Of a stretch of DNA of 64,000 bases, positions 12,326 to 25,878 are shown one piece after another (within the stretch, counting starts at the first letter, position 1; each line of letters opens with the position of its first letter). The stretch spans positions 744,001 through 808,000 of the forward strand of contig CAXKVF010000072.1 in NCBI GenBank assembly GCA_964057225.1, written 5' to 3'. The notes under the pieces are model-generated. The model saw nothing but the letters and a program-made list of their open reading frames with translations, had not been told where the DNA came from and did not search any database. This stretch comes from Auanema rhodensis. Lineage: Eukaryota; Nematoda; Chromadorea; Rhabditida; Rhabditidae. A program made the position numbers and the translations under genes.

Positions 12326-13030
12326 TCACGTGTACATTTAATTAGCATAAATTAAAGTTCACGTAAATTTCAAAGTCATGGTTACCATGAACCAATATCA
12401 ATAAAAATTTGTTTTTAGACTATTATGGACATGGGGAATCTAATTTTGAAAACCGCATCTCTTTATCTTTCACAAGAAGCGAGTTACATACCAAGTGCAC
12501 ATCACGTGTACATTTAATTAGCATAAATTAAAGTTCACGTAAATTTCAAAGTCATGGTTACCATGAACCAATATCAATAAAAATTTGTTTTTAGACTAAT
12601 ATGGACATGGGGAATCTAATTTTGAAAACCGCATCTCTTTATCTTTCACGTGAAGCGAGTTACATACCAAGTGCACATCACGTGTACATTTAATTAGCAT
12701 AAATTAAAGTTCACGTAAATTTCAAAGTCATGGTTACCATGAACTAATATCAATAAAAAATTTGTTTTTAGACTAATATGGACATGGGGAATCTAATTTT
12801 GAAAACCGCATCTCTTTATCTTTCACGTGAAGCGAGTTACATACCAAGTGCACATCACGTGTACATTTAATTAGCATAAATTAAAGTTCACGTAAATTTC
12901 AAAGTCATGGTTACCATGAAGCAATATCAATAAAAATTTGTTTTTAGACTAATATGGACAGAGGGAATCTAAGTTTGAAAACCGCATCTCTTTATCTTTC
13001 ACGTGAAGCGAGTTACATACCAAGTGCACA
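12326..13030. repeat. 705-bp four-monomer unit, copy 5 of 5
   Basis: Last copy. The first monomer has a private 'ctattatgg'; the fourth has 'acagaggg' plus 'taagttt'. Both this copy and copy 4 are followed by a monomer with 'aatcag' (18 T>C) and 'catgagg', so they are sister copies. Confidence 0.88.
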
Positions 13031-13558
13031 TCACGTGTACATTTAATCAGCATAAATTAAAGTTCACGTAAATTTCAAAGTCATGGTTACCATGAACCAA
13101 TATCAATAAAAATTTGTTTTTAGACTAATATGGACATGAGGAATCTAATTTTGAAAACCGCATCTCTTTATCTTTCACGTGAAGCGAGTTACATACCAAG
13201 TGCACATCACGTGTACATTCAATTAGCATAAATTAAAGTTCACGTAAAATTCAAAGTCATGGTTACCATGAACCAATATCAATAAAAATTTGTTTTTAGA
13301 CTAATATGGACATGGGGAATCTAATTTTGAAAACCGCATCTCTTTATCTTTCACGTGAAGCGAGTTACATACCAAGTGCACATCACGTGTACATTTAATT
13401 AGCATAAATTAAAGTTCACGTAAATTTCAAAGTCATGGTTACCATGCACCAACATCAATAAAAATTTGTTTTTAGACTAATATGGACATGGGGAATCTAA
13501 TGTTGAAAACCGCATCTCTTTATCTTTCACGTGAAGCGAGTTACATACCAAGTGCACA

Positions 13559-14614
13559 TCACGTGTACATTTAATTAGCATAAATTAAAGTTCACGTAAA
13601 TTTCAAAGTCATGGTTACCATGAACCAATATCAATAAAAATTTGTTTTTAGACTAATATGGACATGATGAATCTAATTTTGAAAACCGCATCTCTTTATC
13701 TTTCACGTGAAGCGAGTTACATACCAAGTGCACATCACGTGTACATTCAATTAGCATAAATTAAAGTTCACGTAAAATTCAAAGTCATGGTTACCATGAA
13801 CCAATATCAATAAAAATTTGTTTTTAGACTAATATGGACATGGGGAATCTAATTTTGAAAACCGCATCTCTTTATCTTTCACGTGAAGCGAGTTACATAC
13901 CAAGTGCACATCACGTGTACATTTAATTAGCATAAATTAAAGTTCACGTAAATTTCAAAGTCATGGTTACCATGCACCAACATCAATAAAAATTTGTTTT
14001 TAGACTAATATGGACATGGGGAATCTAATGTTGAAAACCGCATCTCTTTATCTTTCACGTGAAGCGAGTTACATACCAAGTGCACATCACGTGTACATTT
14101 AATTAGCATAAATTAAAGTTCACGTAAATTTCAAAGTCATGGTTACCATGAACCAATATCAATAAAAATTTGTTTTTAGACTAATATGGACATGGGGAAT
14201 CTAATTTTGAAAACCGCATCTCTTTATCTTTCACGTGAAGCGAGTTACATACCAAGTGCACATCACGTGTACATTTAATTAGCATAAATTAAAGTTCACG
14301 TAAATTTCAAAGTCATGGTTACCATGAAGCAATATCAATAAAAATTTGTTTTTAGACTAATATGGACAGGGGGAATCTAATTTTGAAAACCGCATCTCTT
14401 TATCTTTCACGTGAAGCGAGTTACATACCAAGTGCACATCACGTGTACATTTAATTAGCATAAATTAAAGTTCACGTAAATTTCAAAGTCATGGTTACCA
14501 TGAACCAATATCAATAAAAATTTGTTTTTAGACTAATATGGACATGGGGAATCTAATGTTGAAAACCGCATCTCTTTATCTTTCACGTGAAGCGAGTTAC
14601 ATACCAAGTGCACA
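13559..14614. repeat. 1056-bp six-monomer core, copy 1
   Basis: Starts with a private 'catgatg' in place of 'catgagg'. Its sixth monomer (14439) carries 'aatgttg', shared with copy 2 but absent from copies 3 and 4. Confidence 0.87.
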
Positions 14615-15142
14615 TCACGTGTACATTTAATCAGCATAAATTAAAGTTCACGTAAATTTCAAAGTCATGGTTACCATGAACCAATATCAATAAAAATTTG
14701 TTTTTAGACTAATATGGACATGAGGAATCTAATTTTGAAAACCGCATCTCTTTATCTTTCACGTGAAGCGAGTTACATACCAAGTGCACATCACGTGTAC
14801 ATTCAATTAGCATAAATTAAAGTTCACGTAAATTTCAAAGTCATGGTTATCATGCACCAATATCAATAAAAATTTGTTTTTAGACTAATATGGACATGGG
14901 GAATCTAATTTTGAAAACCGCATCTCTTTATCTTTCACGTGAAGCGAGTTACATACCAAGTGCACATCACGTGTACATTTAATTAGCATAAATTAAAGTT
15001 CACGTAAATTTCAAAGTCATGGTTACCATGCACCAACATCAATAAAAATTTGTTTTTAGACTAATATGGACATGGGGAATCTAATGTTGAAAACCGCATC
15101 TCTTTATCTTTCACGTGAAGCGAGTTACATACCAAGTGCACA

Positions 15143-16198
15143 TCACGTGTACATTTAATTAGCATAAATTAAAGTTCACGTAAATTTCAAAGTCATGGTT
15201 ACCATGAACCAATATCAATAAAAATTTGTTTTTAGACTAATATGGACATGAGGAATCTAATTTTGAAAACCGCATCTCTTTATCTTTCACGTGAAGCGAG
15301 TTACATACCAAGTGCACATCACGTGTACATTCAATTAGCATAAATTAAAGTTCACGTAAAATTCAAAGTCATGGTTACCATGAACCAATATCAATAAAAA
15401 TTTGTTTTTAGACTAATATGGACATGGGGAATCTAATTTTGAAAACCGCATCTCTTTATCTTTCACGTGAAGCGAGTTACATACCAAGTGCACATCACGT
15501 GTACATTTAATTAGCATAAATTAAAGTTCACGTAAATTTCAAAGTCATGGTTACCATGCACCAACATCAATAAAAATTTGTTTTTAGACTAATATGGACA
15601 TGGGGAATCTAATGTTGAAAACCGCATCTCTTTATCTTTCACGTGAAGCGAGTTACATACCAAGTGCACATCACGTGTACATTTAATTAGCATAAATTAA
15701 AGTTCACGTAAATTTCAAAGTCATGGTTACCATGAACCAATATCAATAAAAATTTGTTTTTAGACTAATATGGACATGGGGAATCTAATTTTGAAAACCG
15801 CATCTCTTTATCTTTCACGTGAAGCGAGTTACATACCAAGTGCACATCACGTGTACATTTAATTAGCATAAATTAAAGTTCACGTAAATTTCAAAGTCAT
15901 GGTTACCATGAAGCAATATCAATAAAAATTTGTTTTTAGACTAATATGGACAGGGGGAATCTAATTTTGAAAACCGCATCTCTTTATCTTTCACGTGAAG
16001 CGAGTTACATACCAAGTGCACATCACGTGTACATTTAATTAGCATAAATTAAAGTTCACGTAAATTTCAAAGTCATGGTTACCATGAACCAATATCAATA
16101 AAAATTTGTTTTTAGACTAATATGGACATGGGGAATCTAATGTTGAAAACCGCATCTCTTTATCTTTCACGTGAAGCGAGTTACATACCAAGTGCACA
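15143..16198. repeat. 1056-bp six-monomer core, copy 2
   Basis: All six diagnostic monomers in order, 1584 bp after copy 1. Like copy 1, its sixth monomer (16023) has 'aatgttg'. Confidence 0.88.
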
Positions 16199-16902
16199 TC
16201 ACGTGTACATTCAATTAGCATAAATTAAAGTTCACGTAAAATTCAAAGTCATGGTTACCATGAACCAATATCAATAAAAATTTGTTTTTAGACTAATATG
16301 GACATGAGGAATCTAATTTTGAAAACCGCATCTCTTTATCTTTCACGTGAAGCGAGTTACATACCAAGTGCACATCACCTGTACATTCAATTAGCATAAA
16401 TTAAAGTTCACGTAAAATTCAAAGTCATGGTTACCATGAACCAATATCAATAAAAATTTGTTTTTAGACTAATATGGACATGGGGAATCTAATTTTGAAA
16501 ACCGCATCTCTTTATCTTTCACGTGAAGCGAGTTACATACCAAGTGCACATCACGTGTACATTTAATTAGCATAAATTAAAGTTCACGTAAATTTCAAAG
16601 TCATGGTTACCATGCACCAACATCAATAAAAATTTGTTTTTAGACTAATATGGACATGGGGAATCTAATGTTGAAAACCGCATCTCTTTATCTTTCACGT
16701 GAAGCGAGTTACATACCAAGTGCACATCACGTGTACATTTAATTAGCATAAATTAAAGTTCACGTAAATTTCAAAGTCATGGTTACCATGCACCAACATC
16801 AATAAAAATTTGTTTTTAGACTAATATGGACATGGGGAATCTAAAGTTGAAAACCGCATCTCTTTATCTTTCACGTGAAGCGAGTTACATACCAAGTGCA
16901 CA

Positions 16903-17958
16903 TCACGTGTACATTTAATTAGCATAAATTAAAGTTCACGTAAATTTCAAAGTCATGGTTACCATGAACCAATATCAATAAAAATTTGTTTTTAGACTAA
17001 TATGGACATGAGGAATCTAATTTTGAAAACCGCATCTCTTTATCTTTCACGTGAAGCGAGTTACATACCAAGTGCACATCACGTGTACATTCAATTAGCA
17101 TAAATTAAAGTTCACGTAAAATTCAAAGTCATGGTTACCATGGACCAATATCAATAAAAATTTGTTTTTAGACTAATATGGACATGGGGAATCTAATTTT
17201 GAAAACCGCATCTCTTTATCTTTCACGTGAAGCAAGTTACATACCAAGTGCACATCACGTGTACATTTAATTAGCATAAATTAAAGTTCACGTAAATTTC
17301 AAAGTCATGGTTACCATGCACCAACATCAATAAAAATTTGTTTTCAGACTAATATGGACATGGGGAATCTAATGTTGAAAACCGCATCTCTTTATCTTTC
17401 ACGTGAAGCGAGTTACATACCAAGTGCACATCACGTGTACATTTAATTAGCATAAATTAAAGTTCACGTAAATTTCAAAGTCATGGTTACCATGAACCAA
17501 TATCAATAAAAATTTGTTTTTAGACTAATATGGACATGGGGAATCTAATTTTGAAAACCGCATCTCTTTATCTTTCACGTGAAGCGAGTTACATACCAAG
17601 TGCACATCACGTGTACATTTAATTAGCATAAATTAAAGTTCACGTAAATTTCAAAGTCATGGTTACCATGAAGCAATATCAATAAAAATTTGTTTTTAGA
17701 CTAATATGGACAGGGGGAATCTAATTTTGAAAACCGCATCTCTTTATCTTTCACGTGAAGCGAGTTACATACCAAGTGCACATCACGTGTACATTTAATT
17801 AGCATAAATTAAAGTTCACGTAAATTTCAAAGTCATGGTTACCATGAACCAATATCAATAAAAATTTGTTTTTAGACTAATATGGACATGGGGAATCTAA
17901 TTTTGAAAACCGCATCTCTTTATCTTTCACGTGAAGCGAGTTACATACCAAGTGCACA
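16903..17958. repeat. 1056-bp six-monomer core, copy 3
   Basis: 1760 bp after copy 2. Private changes: 'tggacc' at the type site of the second monomer, 'gaagcaag' at its end, and 'ttttcagac' in the third. The preceding monomer (16727) has a private 'taaagttg'. Confidence 0.88.
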
Positions 17959-18838
17959 TCACGTGTACATTTAATTAGCATAAATTAAAGTTCACGTAAA
18001 ATTCAAAGTCATGGTTACCATGCACCAATATCAATAAAAATGTGTTTTTAGACTAATATGGACATGGGGAATCTAATTTTGAAAACCGCATCTCTTTATC
18101 TTTCACGTGAAGCGAGTTACATACCAAGTGCACATCACGTGTACATTTAATTAGCATAAATTAAAGTTCACGTAAATTTCAAAGTCATGGTTACCATGAA
18201 CCAATATCAATAAAAATTTGTTTTTAGACTAATATGGACATGGGGAATCTAATTTTGAAAACCGCATCTCTTTATCTTTCACGTGAAGCGAGTTACATAC
18301 CAAGTGCACATCACGTGTACATTTAATTAGCATAAATTAAAGTTCACGTAAATTTCAAAGTCATGGTTACCATGAACCAATATCAATAAAAATTTGTTTT
18401 TAGACTAATATGGACATGGGGAATCTAATTTTGAAAACCGCATCTTTTTATCTTTCACGTGAAGCGAGTTACATACCAAGTGCACATCACGTGTACATTT
18501 AATTAGCATAAATTAAAGTTCACGTAAAATTCAAAGTCATGGTTACCATGCACCAATATCAATAAAAATTTGTTTTTAGACTAATATGGACATGGGGAAT
18601 CTAATGTTGAAAACCGCATCTCTTTATCTTTCACGTGAAGCGAGTTACATACCAAGTGCACATCACGTGTACATTTAATTAGCATAAATTAAAGTTCACG
18701 TAAATTTCAAAGTCATGGTTACCATGCACCAATATCAATAAAAATTTGTTTTTAGACTAATATGGACATGGGGAATCTAATGTTGAAAACCGCATCTCTT
18801 TATCTTTCACGTGAAGCGAGTTACATACCAAGTGCACA

Positions 18839-19894
18839 TCACGTGTACATTTAATTAGCATAAATTAAAGTTCACGTAAATTTCAAAGTCATGGTTACCA
18901 TGAACCAATATCAATAAAAATTTGTTTTTAGACTAATATGGACATGAGGAATCTAATTTTGAAAACCGCATCTCTTTATCTTTCACGTGAAGCGAGTTAC
19001 ATACCAAGTGCACATCACGTGTACATTCAATTAGCATAAATTAAAGTTCACGTAAAATTCAAAGTCATGGTTACCATGAACCAATATCAATAAAAATTTG
19101 TTTTTAGACTAATATGGACATGGGGAATCTAATTTTGAAAACCGCATCTCTTTATCTTTCACGTGAAGCGAGTTACATACCAAGTGCACATCACGTGTAC
19201 ATTTAATTAGCATAAATTAAAGTTCACGTAAATTTCAAAGTCATGGTTACCATGCACCAACATCAATAAAAATTTGTTTTTAGACTAATATGGACATGGG
19301 GAATCTAATGTTGAAAACCGCATCTCTTTATCTTTCACGTGAAGCGAGTTACATACCAAGTGCACATCACGTGTACATTTAATTAGCATAAATTAAAGTT
19401 CACGTAAATTTCAAAGTCATGGTTACCATGAACCAATATCAATAAAAATTTGTTTTTAGACTAATATGGACATGGGGAATCTAATTTTGAAAACAGCATC
19501 TCTTTATCTTTCACGTGAAGCGAGTTACATACCAAGTGCACATCACGTGTACATTTAATTAGCATAAATTAAAGTTCACGTAAATTTCAAAGTCATGGTT
19601 ACCATGAAGCAATATCAATAAAAATTTGTTTTTAGACTAATATGGACAGGGGGAATCTAATTTTGAAAACCGCATCTCTTTATCTTTCACGTGAAGCGAG
19701 TTACATACCAAGTGCACATCACGTGTACATTTAATTAGCATAAATTAAAGTTCACGTAAATTTCAAAGTCATGGTTACCATGAACCAATATCAATAAAAA
19801 TTTGTTTTTAGACTAATATGGACATGGGGAATCTAATTTTGAAAACCGCATCTCTTTATCTTTCACGTGAAGCGAGTTACATACCAAGTGCACA
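18839..19894. repeat. 1056-bp six-monomer core, copy 4
   Basis: 1936 bp after copy 3. Private 'aaaacagcatc' in the fourth monomer, within the otherwise well-kept 'accgcatc' segment. Confidence 0.88.
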
Positions 19895-20070
19895 TCACGT
19901 GTACATTTAATTAGCATAAATTAAAGTTCACGTAAATTTCAAAGTCATGGTTACCATGCACCAACATCAATAAAAATTTGTTTTTAGACTAATATGGACA
20001 TGGGGAATCTAATGTTGAAAACCGCATCTCTTTATCTTTCACGTGAAGCGAGTTACATACCAAGTGCACA

Positions 20071-20774
20071 TCACGTGTACATTTAATTAGCATAAATTAA
20101 AGTTCACGTAAATTTCAAAGTCATGGTTACCATGAACCAATATCAATAAAAATTTGTTTTTAGACTAATATGGACATGAGGAATCTAATTTTGAAAACCG
20201 CATCTCTTTATCTTTCACGTGAAGCGAGTTACATACCAAGTGCACATCACGTGTACATTCAATTAGCATAAATTAAAGTTCACGTAAAATTCAAAGTCAT
20301 GGTTACCATGAACCAATATCAATAAAAATTTGTTTTTAGACTAATATGGACATGGGGAATCTAATTTTGAAAACCGCATCTCTTTATCTTTCACGTGAAG
20401 CGAGTTACATACCAAGTGCACATCACGTGTACATTTAATTAGCATAAATTAAAGTTCACGTAAATTTCAAAGTCATGGTTACCATGCACCAACATCAATA
20501 AAAAGTTGTTTTTAGACTAATATGGACATGGGGAATCTAATGTTGAAAACCGCATCTCTTTATCTTTCACGTGAAGCGAGTTACATACCAAGTGCACATC
20601 ACGTGTACATTTAATTAGCATAAATTAAAGTTCACGTAAATTTCAAAGTCATGGTTACCATGAACCAATATCAATAAAAATTTGTTTTTAGACTAATATG
20701 GACATGGGGAATCTAATTTTGAAAACCGCATCTCTTTATCTTTCACGTGAAGCGAGTTACATACCAAGTGCACA
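20071..20774. repeat. Six-monomer core, partial copy 5 (four monomers)
   Basis: The first four monomers of the core are present. The expected G(acagggg) is replaced by a G monomer with 'tatcgttc' (20775), which belongs to block D. The switch marks the block C/D boundary. Confidence 0.85.
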
Positions 20775-22006
20775 TCACGTGTACATTTAATTAGCATAAA
20801 TTAAAGTTCACGTAAATTTCAAAGTCATGGTTACCATGAAGCAATATCAATAAAAATTTGTTTTTAGACTAATATGGACATGGGGAATCTAATTTTGAAA
20901 ACCGCATCTCTTTATCGTTCACGTGAAGCGAGTTACATACCAAGTGCACATCACGTGTACATTTAATTAGCATAAATTAAAGTTCACGTAAATTTCAAAG
21001 TCATGGTTACCATGCACCAATATCAATAAAAATTTGTTTTTAGACTAATATGGACATGGGGAATCTAATTTTGAAAACCGCATCTCTTTATCTTTCACGT
21101 GAAGCGAGTTACATACCAAGTGCACATCACGTGTACATTTAATTAGCATAAATTAAAGTTCACGTAAATTTCAAAGTCATGGTTACCATGCACCAATATC
21201 AATAAAAATTTGTTTTTAGACTAATATGGACATGGGGAATCTAATTTTGAAAACCGCATCTCTTCATCTTTCACGTGAAGCGAGTTACATACCAAGTGCA
21301 CATCACGTGTACATTTAATTAGCATAAATTAAAGTTCACGTAAATTTCAAAGTCATGGTTACCATGCACCAATATCAATAAAAATTTGTTTTTAGACTAA
21401 TATGGACATGGGGAATCTAATTTTGAAAACCGCATCTCTTTATCTTTCACGTGAAGCGAGTTACATACCAAGTGCACATCACGTGTACATTTAATTAGCA
21501 TAAATTAAAGTTCACGTACATTTCAAAGTCATGGTTACCATGAACCAATATCAATAAAAATTTGTTTTTAGACTAATATGGACATGGGGAATCTAATTTT
21601 GAAAACCGCATCTCTTTATCTTTCACGTGAAGCGAGTTACATACCAAGTGCACATCACGTGTACATTTAATTAGCATAAATTAAAGTTCACGTAAATTTC
21701 AAAGTCATGGTTACCATGCACCAATATCAATAAAAATTTGTTTTTAGACTAATATGGACATGGGGAATCTAATTTTGAAAACCGCATCTCTTTATCTTTC
21801 ACGTGAAGCGAGTTACATACCAAGTGCACATCACGTGTACATTTAATTAGCATAAATTAAAGTTCACGTAAATTTCGAAGTCATGGTTACCATGAACCAA
21901 TATCAATAAAAATTTGTTTTTAGACTAATATGGACATGGGGAATCTAATTTTGAAAACCGCATCTCTTTATCTTTCACGTGAAGCGAGTTACATACCAAG
22001 TGCACA

Positions 22007-23942
22007 TCACGTGTACATTTAATTAGCATAAATTAAAGTTCACGTAAATTTCAAAGTCATGGTTACCATGAAGCAATATCAATAAAAATTTGTTTTTAGA
22101 CTAATATGGACATGGGGAATCTAATTTTGAAAACCGCATCTCTTTATCGTTCACGTGAAGCGAGTTACATACCAAGTGCACATCACGTGTACATTTAATT
22201 AGCATAAATTAAAGTTCACGTAAATTTCAAAGTCATGGTTACCATGCACCAATATCAATAAAAATTTGTTTTTAGACTGATATGGACATGGGGAATCTAA
22301 TTTTGAAAACCGCATCTCTTCATCTTTCACGTGAAGCGAGTTACATACCAAGTGCACATCACGTGTACATTTAATTAGCATAAATTAAAGTTCACGTAAA
22401 TTTCAAAGTCATGGTTACCATGCACCAATATCAATAAAAATTTGTTTTTAGACTAATATGGACATGGGGAATCTAATTTTGAAAACCGCATCTCTTCATC
22501 TTTCACGTGAAGCGAGTTACATACCAAGTGCACATCACGTGTACATTTAATTAGCATAAATTAAAGTTCACGTAAATTTCAAAGTCATGGTTACCATGCA
22601 CCAATATCAATAAAAATTTGTTTTTAGACTAATATGGACATGGGGAATCTAATTTTGAAAACCGCATCTCTTCATCTTTCACGTGAAGCGAGTTACATAC
22701 CAAGTGCACATCACGTGTACATTTAATTAGCATAAATTAAAGTTCAAGTAAATTTCAAAGTCATGGTTACCATGCACCAATATCAATAAAAATTTGTTTT
22801 TAGACTAATATGGACATGGGGAATCTAATTTTGAAAACCGCATCTCTTTATCTTTCACGTGAAGCGAGTTACATACCAAGTGCACATCACGTGTACATTT
22901 AATAAGCATAAATTAAAGTTCACGTAAATTTCAAACTCATGGTTACCATGAACCAATATCAATAAAAATCTGTTTTTAGACTAATATGGACATGGGGAAT
23001 CTAATTTTGGAAACCGCATCTCTTTATCTTTCACGTGAAGCGAGTTACATACCAAGTGCACATCACGTGTACATTTAATTAGCATAAATTAAAGTTCACG
23101 TAAATTTCAAAGTCATGGTTACCATGCACCAATATCAATGAAAATTTGTTTTTAGACTAATATGGACATGGGGAATCTAATTTTGAAAACCGCATCTCTT
23201 CATCTTTCACGTGAAGCGAGTTACATACCAAGTGCACATCACGTGTACATTTAATTAGCATAAATTAAAGTTCACGTAAATTTCAAAGTCATGGTTACCA
23301 TGAATCAATATCAATAAAAATTTGTTTTTAGACTAATATGGACATGGGGAATCTAATTTTGAAAACCGCATCTTTTTATCTTTCACGTGAAGCGAGTTAC
23401 ATACCAAGTGCACATCACGTGTACATTTAATTAGCATAAATTAAAGTTCACGTAAATTTCAAAGTCATGGTTACCATGAAGCAATATCAATAAAAATTTG
23501 TTTTTAGACTAATATGGACATGGGGAATCTAATTTTGAAAACCGCATCTCTTTATCTTTCACGTGAAGCGAGTTACATACCAAGTGCACATCACGTGTAC
23601 ATTTAATTAGCATAAATTAAAGTTCACGTAAATTTCAAAGTCATGGTTACCATGCACCAATATCAATAAAAATTTGTTTTTAGACTAATATGGACATGGG
23701 GAATCTAATTTTGAAAACCGCATCTCTTTATCTTTCACGTGAAGCGAGTTACATACCAAGTGCACATCACGTGTACATTTAATTAGCATAAATTAAAGTT
23801 CACGTAAATTTCAAAGTCATGGTTACCATGAACCAATATCAATAAAAATTTGTTTTTAGACTAATATGGACATGGGGAATCTAATTTTGAAAACCGCATC
23901 TCTTTATCTTTCACGTGAAGCGAGTTACATACCAAGTGCACA
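22007..23942. repeat. 1936-bp eleven-monomer HOR, copy 1
   Basis: Anchor G(tatcgttc), then C(ctgat, cttcatc) and further C monomers. A multi-marker N monomer at 22887 has 'caaactcat', 'aaaatctg' and 'ttttggaaacc', followed by C with 'tcaatgaaa'. Compared with copy 2 it has one extra C(cttcatc) monomer before the multi-marker monomer, balanced by a different tail. Confidence 0.85.
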
Positions 23943-25878
23943 TCACGTGTACATTTAATTAGCATAAATTAAAGTTCACGTAAATTTCAAAGTCATGGTT
24001 ACCATGAAGCAATATCAATAAAAATTTGTTTTTAGACTAATATGGACATGGGGAATCTAATTTTGAAAACCGCATCTCTTTATCGTTCACGTGAAGCGAG
24101 TTACATACCAAGTGCACATCACGTGTACATTTAATTAGCATAAATTAAAGTTCACGTAAATTTCAAAGTCATGGTTACCATGCACCAATATCAATAAAAA
24201 TTTGTTTATAGACTGATATGGACATGGGGAATCTAATTTTGAAAACCGCATCTCTTCATCTTTCACGTGAAGCGAGTTACATACCAAGTGCACATCACGT
24301 GTACATTTAATTAGCATAAATTAAAGTTCACGTAAATTTCAAAGTCATGGTTACCATGCACCAATATCAATAAAAATTTGTTTTTAGACTAATATGGACA
24401 TGGGGAATCTAATTTTGAAAACCGCATCTCTTCATCTTTCACGTGAAGCGAGTTACATACCAAGTGCACATCACGTGTACATTTAATTAGCATAAATTAA
24501 AGTTCACGTAAATTTCAAAGTCATGGTTACCATGCACCAATATCAATAAAAATTTGTTTTTAGACTAATATGGACATGGGGAATCTAATTTTGAAAACCG
24601 CATCTCTTTATCTTTCACGTGAAGCGAGTTACATACCAAGTGCACATCACGTGTACATTTAATTAGCATAAATTAAAGTTCACGTAAATTTCAAACTCAT
24701 GGTTACCATGAACCAATATCAATAAAAATCTGTTTTTAGACTAATATGGACATGGGGAATCTAATTTTGGAAACCGCATCTCTTTATCTTTCACGTGAAG
24801 CGAGTTACATACCAAGTGCACATCACGTGTACATTTAATTAGCATAAATTAAAGTTCACGTAAATTTCAAAGTCATGGTTACCATGCACCAATATCAATG
24901 AAAATTTGTTTTTAGACTAATATGGACATGGGGAATCTAATTTTGAAAACCGCATCTCTTCATCTTTCACGTGAAGCGAGTTACATACCAAGTGCACATC
25001 ACGTGTACATTTAATTAGCATAAATTAAAGTTCACGTAAATTTCAAAGTCATGGTTACCATGCACCAATATCAATAAAAATTTGTTTTTAGACTAATATG
25101 GACATGGGGAATCTAATTTTGAAAACCGCATCTCTTTATCTTTCACGTGAAGCGAGTTACATACCAAGTGCACTTCACGTGTACATTTAATTAGCATAAA
25201 TTAAAGTTCACGTAAATTTCAAAGTCATGGTTACCATGAACTAATATCAATAAAAATTTGTTTTTAGACTAATATGGACATGGGGAATCTAATTTTGAAA
25301 ACCGCATCTCTTTATCTTTCACGTGAAGCGAGTTACATACCAAGTGCACATCACGTGTACATTTAATTAGCATAAATTAAAGTTCACGTAAATTTCAAAG
25401 TCATGGTTACCATGAACCAATATCAATAAAAATTTGTTTTTAGACTAATATGGACATGGGGAATCTAATTTTGAAAACCGCATCTCTTTAACTTTCACGT
25501 GAAGCGAGTTACATACCAAGTGCACATCACGTGTACATTTAATTAGCATAAATTAAAGTTCACGTAAATTTCAAAGTCATGGTTACCATGCACCAATATC
25601 AATAAAAATTTGTTTTTAGACTAATATGGACATGGGGAATCTAATTTTGAAAACCGCATCTCTTCATCTTTCACGTGAAGCGAGTTACATACCAAGTGCA
25701 CATCACGTGTACATTTAATTAGCATAAATTAAAGTTCACGTAAATTTCAAAGTCATGGTTACCATGAACCAATATCAATAAAAATTTGTTTTTAGACTAA
25801 TATGGACATGGGGAATCTAATTTTGAAAACCGCATCTCTTCATCTTTCACGTGAAGCGAGTTACATACCAAGTGCACA
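23943..25878. repeat. 1936-bp eleven-monomer HOR, copy 2
   Basis: Same anchors. The multi-marker N monomer is at 24647. The tail has a 'tgcacttcacgtg' junction, a T monomer at 25175 and N with 'tctttaac' at 25351; these recur at 27111 and 27287 in copy 3. Confidence 0.87.

Larger units (their letters stand above)
5985..13030. repeat. HOR block B: 705-bp units with +1 monomer
   Basis: Forty monomers including all six 177-bp ones (starts 5985, 7746, 8803, 10388, 11269, 12678). The typical sub-block is a monomer with CACAAG, a plain N, a 177-bp T or N monomer, and a G monomer with 'acagggg' (107 T>G). Between these lie pairs with 'catgagg' followed by 'attcaattag', the type that becomes regular in block C. 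The first 177-bp monomer (5985) lacks the CACAAG partner. Confidence 0.85.
13031..20774. repeat. HOR block C: six-monomer core, variable spacers
   Basis: Forty-four monomers of 176 bp. The core unit is six monomers: N(catgagg); N with 'attcaattag' and 43 T>A; C with 'caacatc' and 'aatgttg'; N; G(acagggg); and N. Four full cores and one partial are separated by 3, 4, 5 and 1 monomers made mostly of partial copies of the same set. This is a strong HOR signal with an irregular outer period of 9, 10, 11 and 7 monomers. Confidence 0.88.

Noticed and set aside
22199-22381. 60-codon minus-strand ORF as a gene
   Set aside because: It lies entirely in satellite, spans a monomer junction, uses the repeated 'attagcat' motif for both start and stop, and exists only because two common-style substitutions removed stops. 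It has no domain, signal or promoter context.
24135-24317. Second copy of the 60-codon ORF (K to I at the QSKNK segment)
   Set aside because: It is the same accident carried by the next 1936-bp HOR copy. Recurrence reflects tandem amplification, not selection for a protein.
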